Part shown: one piece after another, positions 53,801 to 62,700 of the stretch
How the letters are laid out: each line of letters opens with the position of its first letter
Position numbering within the stretch: the first letter of the stretch is position 1
DNA from: Diplolepis rosae
Lineage: Eukaryota; Arthropoda; Insecta; Hymenoptera; Diplolepididae
NCBI GenBank assembly: GCA_030998225.1
Contig: JAPYXD010000736.1
Location: 10,000,001-10,064,000 of the forward strand
Direction of reading: 5' to 3'
Length of the DNA: 64,000 bases
Made by a program: the position numbers and the translations under genes
Notes under the pieces: generated by a model
What the model was told of the DNA's origin: nothing
Database searches by the model: none
Seen by the model: the letters and a program-made list of their open reading frames with translations, nothing else

Positions 53801-56800
53801 AAATTTGTGAATGTAATTGGAAAACAAATTAATTAGTTGAGTTTGAAATTTTTGTCACTGCCTACATTATCAGAGGATCAATAGTCGCATATCAGATAGG
53901 ATACGTTGTTGACAAGTGTCTTCATACACAATTTCAAACACATATCGCAAATAATGCAAATAAATTCAATATTTAAAGAATTTGAAAATCTTTAAAGTAA
54001 TTGGAAAACATATTTGCAAATCATGTCGAACCCAAATGGACCAAAATCTAGAAAAAAATTCACAAGAGCGTGAAACCATATTCAACGAAAAACGAAGTGT
54101 AGAAAAAGATGGTAAGAAAGCAATTAATAATTAAATTGACGATTGGGATGATGTACGTGATCCAGATTATACTTGTATAGACCCGGTAATTGACATCGAG
54201 AGAAACACATGTAAAGAGCATGACGCAGTTCAATCGCAGCATTGGGCCAATATTCAGACAACGCTACATACGTATGTAGTTTACTTCCGGAAAAACAACG
54301 TCATTAAACATCGTAATTTTGTTATGGTTTCAGAAAATTTGTATCACGACGCTAATACTATAACGCTGTTTAACAGTAAATTCATTGCCCACTTGAAAAA
54401 GAAATTCGGGCCAAATAAAATTAAAAAAGTTATGTATTTTTCCGACGGTGCTGGTTCGCAGTACGAGAATAAATTTGATCTAGTAATCCTAGTAATTTTA
54501 ATCTAGTAATTGATTGATGCCAAAAAATTTAATTAACAATAATTTTTTTTTAAACTTGAAATTTTGCAAAACCCTTTGGGTACTTTTTGTTGATGTGATA
54601 TTATATTCTAGCGAATTATTTATTTGCGGAAAAAATCACGACTACCCCCCCCTTCACCAAAAAAAAGTGGTCCACTTCACAAACTTTGACACTTTTACTA
54701 TAATATTTTGAAATTCCCAACTATTTTCAACAGTATAATTTGACCTTGATAACAAATCTTTCATTATCATATTAAAATTTTGTTCTAAAAATCTAGTAGG
54801 TGTATTAATAGTACCCTTCTCCAACAGTCTTCTCTTCCCTTTTTTGAATTTGTACACATCAAGTCTTTGTTTTCCATAAGGAATTATTTAGTTATTTTTA
54901 GGTTATGAGGAAAACAAATCCCTTGAATGAGTGCAAAACCTTGTTTCTAAAATCTTGCTGATCTGTCCTCGGAATTTTGTGTATGTTTGTTTCATCAATA
55001 GCCTTTACGTAGGCTCAAAAAAAGGAAGTACAGCAAATTTTAGCCTAATCGGTTAATATTTACTTTTTCAATTTTTATTCCAGTCATTCTATTTCCGTGG
55101 TCAAAAATTTGCATGGTATGCTTAAAATATGTTCATAGTCAAAAACTCAAAATTTAGAAAAATCACAAAATGGAGGTCATCTAAATGGGCCAAAAATGCT
55201 ATTTCTTACAGTTATTAGGTTATAGAGAATGAAGAGTGAATGTACGGAAAAAATAAGTACTGGGAAATTTACTTGATAGTCCTCGACTTTTGGACAGGAC
55301 AAATTTTTCTGAAGATCCTATATACTTCTTATGAAGAAGCTTAGAACTTTATCGAAAAAAAGAAAGAATGTCCTAGATTAATTCAAGCACAGTCAAAAAA
55401 CGATTATCTTTCAAATTTTACTGTTAAGTTTTTGAAAACATTATAGAAAGGAAAATACTTCTTTTAAAGAGTGCTTCAGGTTTTAGAGTTTGGATAGAAT
55501 AATTTGATTAGAAAAATATGAACATCTGCTATACAAGTCAAAGAAAAATTCTTGGACTGCGCTTGAAAGTCTTGTGAAATTTTTGCTCGTACGATGCGCA
55601 GTTGTCAATGTCAGTTTTTTAGACATACGCACAATTTTTATTACTGTGTAAATTGACATAAACTTCAGAAATTATGAAATTATTATATTTGATAATTTAG
55701 AATTCATTAATTAATTCATTAAAAATCTCTTCATTTAAAAATTTTAGTTAGCCTTATATAAAATTGTTGATGAAACAAGGCGCAGGAATTTCTCACATGG
55801 CCCTGCATTTTCTAAGGATAAAATGTGCCCAACATTTTTCGGGAAATATCGCAAGTGCTTTGGTAGCCGTGCGGTTTAATTTATCGAATCCTGTCAGCGC
55901 AAGATTAATTTCAACAGCGGTAATATATTATGTTCAGCGATGTGTAGTGATAGTGCATAATAGTATAATTTTTAATAAAAATCAATACAAAAGTATATGA
56001 TAAAGATAGCTTGCTAAAATAATTTTTTTTCTTTTTGCCTTTGACAGTCCATAAAAATTTCACTGACTGGCTTTGAAGTTTTCATGCACGAGTGCTGTGC
56101 GAGCTCTATTTGTCTATATTCAGAATTTTATATTAAATCTTAGAAATATCCAATCTTCGAACTTTATTTTCTCAAATGTCATTCTCCGTCATGTAAATTT
56201 CCCAGTACTTATTTTTTCCGTGTGCGTTCATGTAGAGAAAGGGAGGAAGTTAAAGATTATTCACTAAGAGACGGGATCCTTTATAAGAAAAGTTCTAATG
56301 ATCTAAGTAGAGAATTATACGTTGTATCTCTGGCAACGCGGAAAGTTCTGGTAATAAAAATCACGATCTGAGGAGCCACTTCGGATGCTTGCTCGATATG
56401 CGCAAGCAAACGGTCAAGTTGAACGCTTGAATCAGATCATTCTGCCAGCTCTACAGACCAGCTTATCGGATATAGGAGGACGTAATTGGAACGATGATAT
56501 CCGAAAGATAGAAAGGGATTTGAATACCGCGATTTGGAAGACAGCTGGACGAATGTTATTTGAAATGCTACATGCATGTACGCCTCGGTTTGATGAAGGA
56601 CTTGCCAGGTAACTGCCGGAGCGGTCTGAAACATACCACCTATCCGAAGAAATTAGAAACGAAGTCTGAGACAAAACCGAACATAAACAACGTAAAGCAG
56701 AAGACAAGTCTGAAAAATCACGACTGAAAAATTTAAAATTCGAAATCGGTGAAAATGTAAGCTCGACTAAAACAAGGAAGCATCATCCTATGATTCTGAG

Positions 56801-59800
56801 CAAAATGAGCCAGTACGTCCAAGTAATCGAATTTGACAACTGCCAGAGCGTTATAAAAATTGAACACCATAATACATGGAAATTTCGAATACCAGGTGTA
56901 CAAGTATGAAACCGGTAATTTTTTTGAGAAAATACACGTTTATTTAATAAAAATGGTTATACATTCAATCTTCAAAGTAATGGCCATTGCTAGCCACACA
57001 TTTTTCCCATCTCTCTGGCAATTTGTGTATGCCTCGCCAAAAAAATTCCCAGCTGTACGAATTTACCAATTTCCGAGCCTTTTTTGTTCGATGTGCTGGT
57101 GCATTGTCATCAAGAAAAATCACTTTGTGTTGCCTAGTTTGATATTCTGGACGTTTCTGGCGCAAAGCACGATTCAAATCGGCCAATTGTTGTTGGTAGC
57201 GTTGACCAGTAACTGTTTCACCTGGTTTCAGAAGGTTAAACCAGATAACACCCTTCTGATCCCAATCTTTGAACTTTTTTGGTGGTTTTCCACGATCTTC
57301 GTTTCTCACATCAAAATTACCACTTTTGGATTTTTTAAACCACTCGAAACACTGTGTTTTGCCTAGAGCATGCTGGCCGTAAGCTTCCACAAGCATTCGA
57401 TCGGCTTCCAAAGCAGATTTCTTCAATTGGTAACAGAAAATCAATGATGTCCGCAAATCGTAGTTTGAAGGCACAAAAATCGACATTTTTACTAGCGAAA
57501 AAAGATTAGTTGTTGTATGAAACTTGATTGTTTATGAACTGAATATTGTTGACAGAACTCAATGCGAAGAAATGGCGTCAATGATTTGGTTTGACAGAGC
57601 GTATAGTTTTACCTAGCGACACATAGATGTCATTACCGGTTTCATACTTGTATACCTGGTAAGTGAAATTATCTCTTTTGCCATGTAGTAGCTTGGGGGG
57701 AACGCTAACACGTAAATCAATAAGTCCCGGGACTAACTAGGGATAACACATTTTTTTGGAAAAACTCGACTTTATTCATCAACATAGTCTCCTTCAAAAG
57801 CTGGAGGCCACATCCGGTGAATATGGAGGGTGCGGAAGCAATTCGAAGCTCATTTCATTCAATTTCGCCGTGGTAGCGAGCGACTTCTAACACGGCGCAT
57901 TGTCTTGGTGAAAGAGCACTTTTTTCTTCTTCATTTGGAGCCGTTTCTCACCGATTTCGTTCTTCAAGCGCGTCAATTGGCCAATTTAACGGTCGCTATT
58001 GATCGTCTTACCTTTTTCAAGGTAGTCGATGAATAAAACTCCATGAGCATCCCAAAATACTGAGGCCATAACCTTACCGGCCCACATTTGCGTTTTTGCC
58101 CGCTTTGGACGCTTCTCACCGACTGCAGTCCACTCGGCTGACGACCGCTTTGACTCCAGAGTGTAGTGATGGATCCAGGTTTCGTCCATTGTCACATACC
58201 GACGCAAAAAATTCGGTCTATTTCGGCGAAACAATTCCAAACAGCGCTCGGAATCAACGATACGTTGTCGTTTTTGATCCATTGTGAGCAAACGCGGCAC
58301 CCACTTTGACAACGGCTTCCTCATAGACAAATGTTCATGCAAAATAGCGTACACACTGCCGTATGATATCTTTAAGGTGTCAGCTATCTCACGCAATTTT
58401 AATTTACGCTTTTCGAAAACGATTTGGTGGACTTTTTTTATGGTTTCCGGTGTAACTACCTCATTTGGCCGGCCGGAGCGTTCAGCATCTTCACTGTCTG
58501 TACGACCACGTTTAAACTCAGCATACCACCGACAAATGGTTGTTTTTGATGGAGCAGAGTCCCCGTAGCACTTTTCAAGCCATTGCTGAGCTTGCACTGT
58601 ATTTTTTATTCATCAAAAAGCAATGGTTAATAAACACACGAAATTGTTTCGAATTCATTGTTTTGAGAATATCAATACTAGCGTCACTTAAATCACTGTA
58701 ACTCGTGGACCAAACATCAGAATGTCATGAAATTTTGACAGGTATCTTTTGAAGGTTGGTACTCATGAAAAATCATACAGAACTTTTGTTGGCAACGCCA
58801 ACTATGTGTCAGTCCCGGGATTTATTGATCCACGTGTTAAATTAAGGACGGCCGAATGTTAGAGGCAAAATAGAGTGGTTAAATATTCTAGTTTCTAACT
58901 ATGAAAGTACCCTAGTATTGACTTGGTAACCCTGATTAGTTACTAGCCAAGCGTCACAAGCGAGTGTTAGATAGTAAAGGAAGTCTGTTTGGAACGATCA
59001 AGTTCGTATAGGAAATCACCTATGTATTGTTCAAAAACTTAAAGGATATTGAGTGGATTGTAAAAAGAGGATGAACTTTGGCCAGCAAGCTGTATGATTG
59101 TGATTGTTTCATAATAAAAGCCTAGTTTTATTGATTACGTGTGAAAATTTTTAATGAGCCCTGATACATAGAAACTTGCCAATGGGCACACGATATTAGA
59201 AACGCTTATGTAACATTCTACAAACGTTCTTGGAACATCCCTATGTCCAATGTCCGAAAGACGTTCCAAAAACGTTCTAAGAACGTTTGTAGGACATCGA
59301 ACATAGAGATGTTCCTGGAACGTTTGTAGAATGATACATAAACGTTTCTAATATCATGTGCCCATTGGGTTTCTTTTTGAGAAAGACTATACTATGTAGC
59401 TTCCATTTATTTTCACTGCGAAATTCTGATCCTTTTATCTTGAGTTGAAGCTTGAAATTAAGTAACTTTTAATCAGTAATAATATTTAGTAGAGTTGTAC
59501 CTAAAAATTATATTTGATGCTGTAGAAAGATCATCGCAACCATACTCTTTGCACATAAAGTTGAGTGTTGGTCTCACATGAAAAACTTCGTTGCATTCAT
59601 CACTTTTTCCTTTCATATCCCAAGAAACTGGTTCGAACATGTCTTTTATGCCATTAGAACATATTGGCAGTGTCAGTTCTGTACATATTTGATAATACCA
59701 TAAATTTCCTTCGATTCCTTTGCCATTTTCATTAGCAAAGTTGCATTTGGTTTCATGAGTAAAATTCGTAAAAACGCTTATTGCTTTGAATAAACGGAGC

Positions 59801-59850
59801 AATAGTGGCTTTCCAGAAAGATTTTGATCAGAAAGGTGTTTACATACTTC
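47603..59850 (-). CDS. Peptidase S28 serine carboxypeptidase (Pro-X carboxypeptidase-like), last two exons
   Basis: The gene runs on the minus strand. The penultimate exon 59850-59501 (acceptor TTTATTTACAG, donor GTACAA) encodes EVCKHLSDQNLSGKPLLLRL, WYYQICTELTLPIC and MFEPVSWDMKGKSDEC, ending STASNIIF plus two bases. The last exon 47801-47603 (acceptor TTATGTTCAG) begins with one base that completes Ser, giving the family hallmark SNGLNDPW. It continues ENVSPTVLAYRISDATHHFDLRGSNEADPQSV to the stop. The catalytic Asp (NDPW) and His (THHFDLR) are present; the Ser exon is beyond the window. S28 enzymes cut after proline in lysosomes or outside the cell. The intron of 11.7 kb is packed with TEs. 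Confidence 0.85.
47802..48362. other. S28 intron, AT-rich
   Basis: No feature is recognised. A change to GC-rich sequence at about 48363 marks the gypsy-type block. Confidence 0.35.
48690..48889 (+). pseudogene. gypsy gag fragment
   Basis: FYKWIEAVLFETARSHLEKP then AKNWYLANLDEIKNWKKFMK and FDNTFTMEKSVTERFQEM resemble the retrotransposon capsid core of gypsy Gag. A TAA at 48887-48889 ends it. Confidence 0.6.
48900..49250 (+). pseudogene. gypsy protease-region fragment
   Basis: ISYDVIIxM-like text (HYDVIIEMNYMDLPQ) fits the end of a retropepsin-type domain; the catalytic DTG was not found. A following frame with DTPQVVNSIRLPPATINFL may be the linker to RT. Confidence 0.4.
49268..49620 (+). 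pseudogene. gypsy reverse transcriptase fragment (thumb/connection)
   Basis: KKCKFGLDQFDYLGYSFGKF followed by GITHEEKEVRAFSEF and, in a shifted frame, TPIVGLFKKDEVFEWTECRD matches the region after the RT active site and the start of the RNase H connection. The catalytic YxDD part is deleted. Confidence 0.65.
49867..50187 (-). CDS. Unrecognised open frame, GC-rich
   Basis: Open on the minus strand from 50187 to a stop at 49867-49869 (106 codons); the first ATGs are at 50085 and 50082. It includes LQETLGLLARQCGGKFSEPG, WVVSLRAFRLTDLSDAEVLR and PSKLKRKIPVGTHGGRFCVP. The amino-acid composition looks protein-like and not like a chance frame, but no family was recognised. It could be an exon of a mobile element or of foreign origin. 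Confidence 0.3.
   Translation of the reverse strand, partial: QPGADSFNRGSRSLQETLGLLARQCGGKFSEPGSLMVGVCENKWVVSLRAFRLTDLSDAEVLRFNIGSIGLMALGIPDGLCPSKLKRKIPVGTHGGRFCVPVEGDR
50331..50419. repeat. Tandem 56-bp repeat with two covarying stem-loops
   Basis: The unit starts TTTTCTGACAAAAAAGGG and is repeated 56 bp later. Each unit holds a 7-bp stem with a 4-base loop: GGGGCAT-CAAA-GTGCCCC (50346-50363) and GGGACGC-CGAA-GCGTCCC (50402-50419). Between the two, stem pair 4-15 changes G-C to A-T, pair 6-13 changes A-T to G-C and pair 7-12 changes T-G to C-G, so pairing is kept. On the minus strand each stem is followed directly by TTTTTT, the form of an intrinsic terminator or a pol III stop. Confidence 0.6.
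51206..51330 (-). repeat. tRNA-derived SINE-like segment, copy 2
   Basis: The minus strand reads AGGCTTTAGGCGTTAGGAAT (A-box region) and GAGGGTTCGAATCC (B box). It matches 6600-6690, and the similarity extends about 150 bp further on the 5' side. Confidence 0.5.
51640..51970. repeat. Tandem repeat rich in GTTGGCCCGAC
   Basis: Two units of about 160 and 150 bp (from AATCTAGTTGATAATATGCC at 51652 and AATCTAGTTATTAATATGCC at 51812) share TGCCGACGATTGGTT, GAGTTGGGCCGACT and CAAGGTTGGCCCGACAGTC. Related words occur at 50910-51070. Confidence 0.7.
52386..52760. other. GC-rich block with a perfect 11-bp hairpin
   Basis: Sharp GC boundary at both sides. TGCTTCGGGCA at 52619 and TGCCCGAAGCA at 52670 pair perfectly, and CCCGAAATTCGGG lies at 52396. 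A minus-strand frame (52749-52441) crosses it without family resemblance. Could be a structured repeat or ncRNA relic; origin unknown. Confidence 0.35.
53123..54134. repeat. AT-rich sequence with dispersed repeat copy 2
   Basis: Bases 53832-53995 repeat 21826-21985 in direct orientation. The remaining sequence has no recognised feature; a frame at 53479-53730 shows no family. Confidence 0.45.
54135..54480 (+). pseudogene. Fragment of an unrecognised gene family (YFSDGAGSQYENK motif)
   Basis: Open from 54135 in one frame: DAVQSQHWANIQTTLHTYVV, RNFVMVSENLYHDANTITLF and VMYFSDGAGSQYENKFD. After this the homologous pattern ends at about 54480 and an unrelated repeat begins. The motif is typical of an uncharacterised repetitive family in arthropods and cnidarians, in which the next expected block is like the SHSKGACDGLGG piece at 24361-24693. 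The upstream part (54030-54134) has stops. Plus-strand orientation, opposite to the S28 gene whose intron holds it. Confidence 0.45.
54481..55240. other. AT-rich sequence without a gene
   Basis: Nothing recognised on either strand. Confidence 0.35.
55241..56224. mobile_element. MITE-like element with 31-bp inverted ends
   Basis: TACGGAAAAAATAAGTACTG plus GGAAATTTAC at 55243 mirrors the end at 56192-56222. Length about 980 bp, AT-rich, no coding content recognised. The tip resembles the TACACGGA tips at 21302 and 41641. Confidence 0.6.
56236..56835 (+). pseudogene. gypsy integrase fragment
   Basis: DYSLRDGILYKKSSNDLSRE and LYVVSLATRKVLV fit the zinc-binding N-terminal region of a gypsy integrase. 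After a deletion of the catalytic core, YAQANGQVERLNQIILPALQ to RDLNTAIWKTAGRMLFEML (56397-56580) fits the segment just after the core. The last part resembles the C-terminal chromatin-binding tail. Several stops. It may be the 3' part of the element at 48363-49690, separated by later insertions. Confidence 0.65.
56892..57659 (-). mobile_element. mariner element, internally deleted (copy 2)
   Basis: The ends CCAGGTGTACAAGTATGAAA and ...TTTCATACTTGTATACCTGG are flanked by TA (56890-56891 and 57660-57661). Length 768 bp. Orientation of the gene is minus. Nearly identical to copy 1 where both are present. Confidence 0.85.
56965..57486 (-). pseudogene. mariner transposase remnant, single open frame
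   Basis: 173 codons from ATG at 57486. The N-terminus MSIFVPSNYDLRTSLIF is intact to KKSKSGNFDVRNEDRG, then an in-frame deletion leads to KKFKDWDQKGVIWFNLLKPG. The FLDDNAPAH Asp is present, but a second deletion joins LVNSYSWE to FFWRGIHKLPERW, removing the third catalytic Asp. The first Asp region is gone as well. The frame stays open through both deletions, so a product with a DNA-binding N-terminus is possible. Confidence 0.78.
57708..58837 (-). mobile_element. mariner element of a second subfamily
   Basis: TIRs ACACGTAAATCAATAAGTCC and ...GATTTATTGATCCACGTGT with CGGGACT beyond, flanked by TA (57706-57707 and 58838-58839). Length 1,130 bp, slightly short of full length because of a 3' coding deletion. 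Confidence 0.82.
57770..58658 (-). pseudogene. mariner transposase, frameshifted and truncated
   Basis: ATG at 58658 gives MNSKQFRVFINHCFLMNKK. A one-base slip in an A tract then moves the frame to QAQQWLEKCYGDSAPSKTTI (58597). The long open part contains HTH motifs, the WVPRLLT linker and the first catalytic Asp in VTMDETWIHHY. It ends at a TAA after GKTINSDR (57986). Beyond it the second Asp is readable in VLFHQDNAPC, followed by a TAG, and SPDVAS at the deletion that removed the third Asp. The retained linker and catalytic motifs fit the mariner family. Confidence 0.82.
58838..59178. other. S28 intron, AT-rich
   Basis: Nothing recognised. Confidence 0.35.
59179..59368. mobile_element. Palindromic MITE of 190 bp
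   Basis: CCAATGGGCACACGATATTA and TAATATCATGTGCCCATTGG form the ends. The arms continue through ACATTCTACAAACGTTC / GAACGTTTGTAGAATG to the centre, so nearly the whole element is one hairpin. It is 130 bp from an S28 splice donor. Confidence 0.7.
59501..59850 (-). CDS. S28 peptidase, penultimate exon
   Basis: 350 bases, entering in phase 0 and leaving two bases (AG) to be completed by T of the last exon. Cys residues in KCNFANENG, YYQICTE, LPICSNG and SDECNEV are at positions conserved in the family. Confidence 0.82.
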
Positions 59851-60271
59851 CTGTAAATAAATCATCTCTATTGTTTCACCGTTTTATCATATTAAAGTGT
59901 ATACGAACCTTTCATAACCAACGATTCTACTTTTACACAGAAAAAATATTTAAGGTCATGGATCGACTGTACCACGTGAAGTCAGTAATTGCAATTACAT
60001 TATGCAAGGTTATTCAATAGTATGTTGCATGACAAGGAGTCGAGAAAGATGATTTGTAAAAAAACTCGACCTTATGATATTTGTAGAGCGTGTGCATTGC
60101 ATAAACATTGTCATATGAAATTAGAAATCAGGTAATTATTTTTTTCCTAAATAAGACTAATGCATGTGACACAACACGTCTACGATGTGAAGTTATGGCT
60201 CTAAACGTGGATCATGTTGACATATTTCAGTTTCTGTCAGCTGTTTTTTACTCCCATATCGACAAGATACC
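59851..60271. other. S28 intron upstream of the penultimate exon
   Basis: No earlier S28 exon was found here on the minus strand. Confidence 0.35.
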
Positions 60272-60669
60272 TACACTGGGAAAAAAAAACATGGTGAAAT
60301 CAACGGGAAGGAGTCCCGTCGCCAATTTCACGTTGGCGCAGCGTTGCTCTCTCGTAAATCACCGGTGCTATTCAACGTTTTCCTAATAAATGTTTTCCTA
60401 ATTATATATTGGTATTTAAAAGCAAAGCACTGTCAATTTCATTATGGATATGAAATTGCGTCATCGTGTAATATTTTCAAATCACACGGCGTTCCAGCGT
60501 TAACATTCCCGGTGAATTGACGGGGCTGACATGGCTGGATCAACGTGAGTTTTCAACGCTACATTGGCGGTGGCAGCACGTTAAACTAACGTTGTAAAAG
60601 CGCTGATGCTCCTTCCCGTCAATGCAACGGGATTTTTCGTATAACTTGACGGTTTTTTTTTCCAGTGTA
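60272..60669. mobile_element. MITE with TACACTGG ends
   Basis: TACACTGGGAAAAAAAAAC and GTTTTTTTTTCCAGTGTA form the ends. The interior has AACGGGAAGGAG / CTCCTTCCCGT in mirror positions and AACGTTR words. About 398 bp, non-coding. Confidence 0.65.
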
Positions 60670-61589
60670 CTTTCATATTGAAAATAAGCAAAAACGTGAA
60701 ATCAGATACTTTTGCCTTGCTATACAGGCTATGCAGAAATCGAAAGTTGAATTTTAAACAGGGATGTTACTAAAAAAAAAAAATGATAGGTAAAATGAAT
60801 TTTCGGTACCAGGCAGACGTGAATAATAAAATCAAGAAGGCCTATCTAGTACAGTTGATTCATGGCCTTAAGATTTCTGGCAATTACAAGAGATGAGAAA
60901 AAGAGTCAAGGGCGAAGAAGAAAAATTACTTACAAAGCTGAATTTAAACCCTCGCATAATAATATCGAAAATTGCGTCTGAAGACAAGTATGAGGTGATG
61001 AGAAAGATCATTAATATCAGATATACGAACAAAAATAGTTTAATAAAGTTTATAAAACAGTTCAAGAGTTGAGGATACGGGCATTCACGGAACACAGTTC
61101 TGGAAAAATTACAGAATTCTACAAAATAAAACGCGGAACTTTCAATAATTTTTCCCGAATTTTCAGGGTGGCCGCTGGACCGGGAAATGACCAAGAATTT
61201 TTTTAAATTTTTAATAAAAAACGATTTTAATTTGTTTTAAATGTGTTACATAAAGTGACTTACTTATATATTATATTATGCATTTTTAAATTTCCGGCTC
61301 ATTTTAACAATTACTTAACAATTACATTAACAATTGTCCATTTCGTATGATTTCGTGATTTCGGTATACCAGGAGAAATTTCATTTCAAAATATTGAATA
61401 AAAAATATTTTAAAACTCTGAAAACCCATTGCATTAACTGTTATTCATTGGAAACTATTTTTTTAATTGCCGGAAAAAAGTATTGTTGATTAGCTCGACT
61501 ACGATTTGCACATGTATGTATTGCTTTTACGATGATAAAATTGTTTTTTTGCACACTGAACTGTCGTCTATACTTATTGAATAATAAGT
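60670..61589. other. AT-rich sequence without a gene
   Basis: No gene recognised; minus-strand frames at 61194-60868 and 61659-61441 show no family resemblance. Confidence 0.35.
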
Positions 61590-62159
61590 TGCAACCCAAC
61601 ACCCAAGAGGACGTTTCGCGGGAGGGCAGCGTCTCGCCAAGAGGAATGCGTGAGGTCACGCACGGAGCAGACGCGTCCTGCAGCCCACTAACAGTAGTAG
61701 CCGAAAGGACTCTGCCAGCAGCTGGGCTGTCGCCGTCAGGATGGCCGTCAAGGGAGCCCTATAAACAGGCTTTCCCTAGCGGTGGGCCTGCCGGCCGCAC
61801 GCGTTGGAATGGTTTCTGCGAACCTTCAAGCGCGTGAGGACGCGGTGTGGAGCAAAAGCATCAGGGGACCTTAAACAGGTTCCTTGATGCCGTATGAATG
61901 AAAACAGTGTGAATGCGGGGGGTCTCTTAATAAGGGTATCGCCCCAAATGCGCATGCGGCAGTGACGCTGTACTTCCCTCGTGCCTTCTCGTGGTCACAT
62001 CACAACTACATGCACGATACCGACACCCACACATACAAGAACGAATGCACTGCTGAGTGAATGGGCTGCTGCCGGCGCCTGGTGGATATTCCCGATAGAC
62101 TAGCCAAGGGAGGAGTAGTAGCCTCCCGACCAGGGTAGGACGCGATGTCAGTACCTTAC

Positions 62160-62700
62160 CTCTTTGGAAGTAATATGGGTAAATGTAAGTCCCTCCAACG
62201 TTAAGTCTTTGGTCTCGAAGAGGACCCTCGAAGTAAGGGACCTCGACTAGACCGTCACAAGGGAAGAGGTTTTTGCCGCGCTGTGCATCGCGCTGGGCAA
62301 GCCAGACCTCGGGGACCAGTGCAGGCTGTACAAGCGCTTCGACGGTCTGCAGACTGCGGTGATCCGTTTAACCGAGGCGGAAGGTCGGAGCTTCCTCGGG
62401 CTCGGTAAGCTAAGGGTGGGGTGGGTAAACTGCCGCATCCGAGATCATGTCGAGGTTGCCCGGTGCTTCAGGTGCCAGGGATATGACCATGTGTCGCGTG
62501 GCTGCACGCTTCCAGGCAGGAAGGACGCCTGCTGGAGGTGTGGGGGCGCGTCGCACGTGGCCAGGGAGTGCAAGGCTCAGCCTAAGTGCCTGACATGTGC
62601 CGATAGGGGTGAAAAAGATGTCGCCCATGCTTCGGGGAGCAGTTCTTGCCCAATATTTAGGGCGGAGCTCCAGAGGTTGAGGGGTGGAAAGTGGTCGCAG
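62160..62700 (+). pseudogene. LINE copy 3 ORF1 C-terminal half
   Basis: NVKSLVSKRTLEVRDLD is followed by TAG (62248-62250) where the pattern continues TVTREEVFAALCIALGKPD, so a single sense codon became a stop. Then come the knuckles CFRCQGYDHVSRGC, CWRCGGASHVAREC and CLTCADRGEKDVAHASGSSSC. The deletion at about 62690 removed the ORF1 stop codon, so this frame runs on to 62877 over ORF2 in the wrong frame. Confidence 0.78.

Noticed and set aside
12997..58837. An active mariner transposase source in the window
   Set aside because: All four mariner-related genes have lost at least one catalytic Asp region or carry stops and frameshifts.
61532..61837. Plus-strand frame of 101 codons at the start of LINE copy 3
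   Set aside because: It overlaps the GC jump into the 5' untranslated-type region and shows no ORF1 motif.
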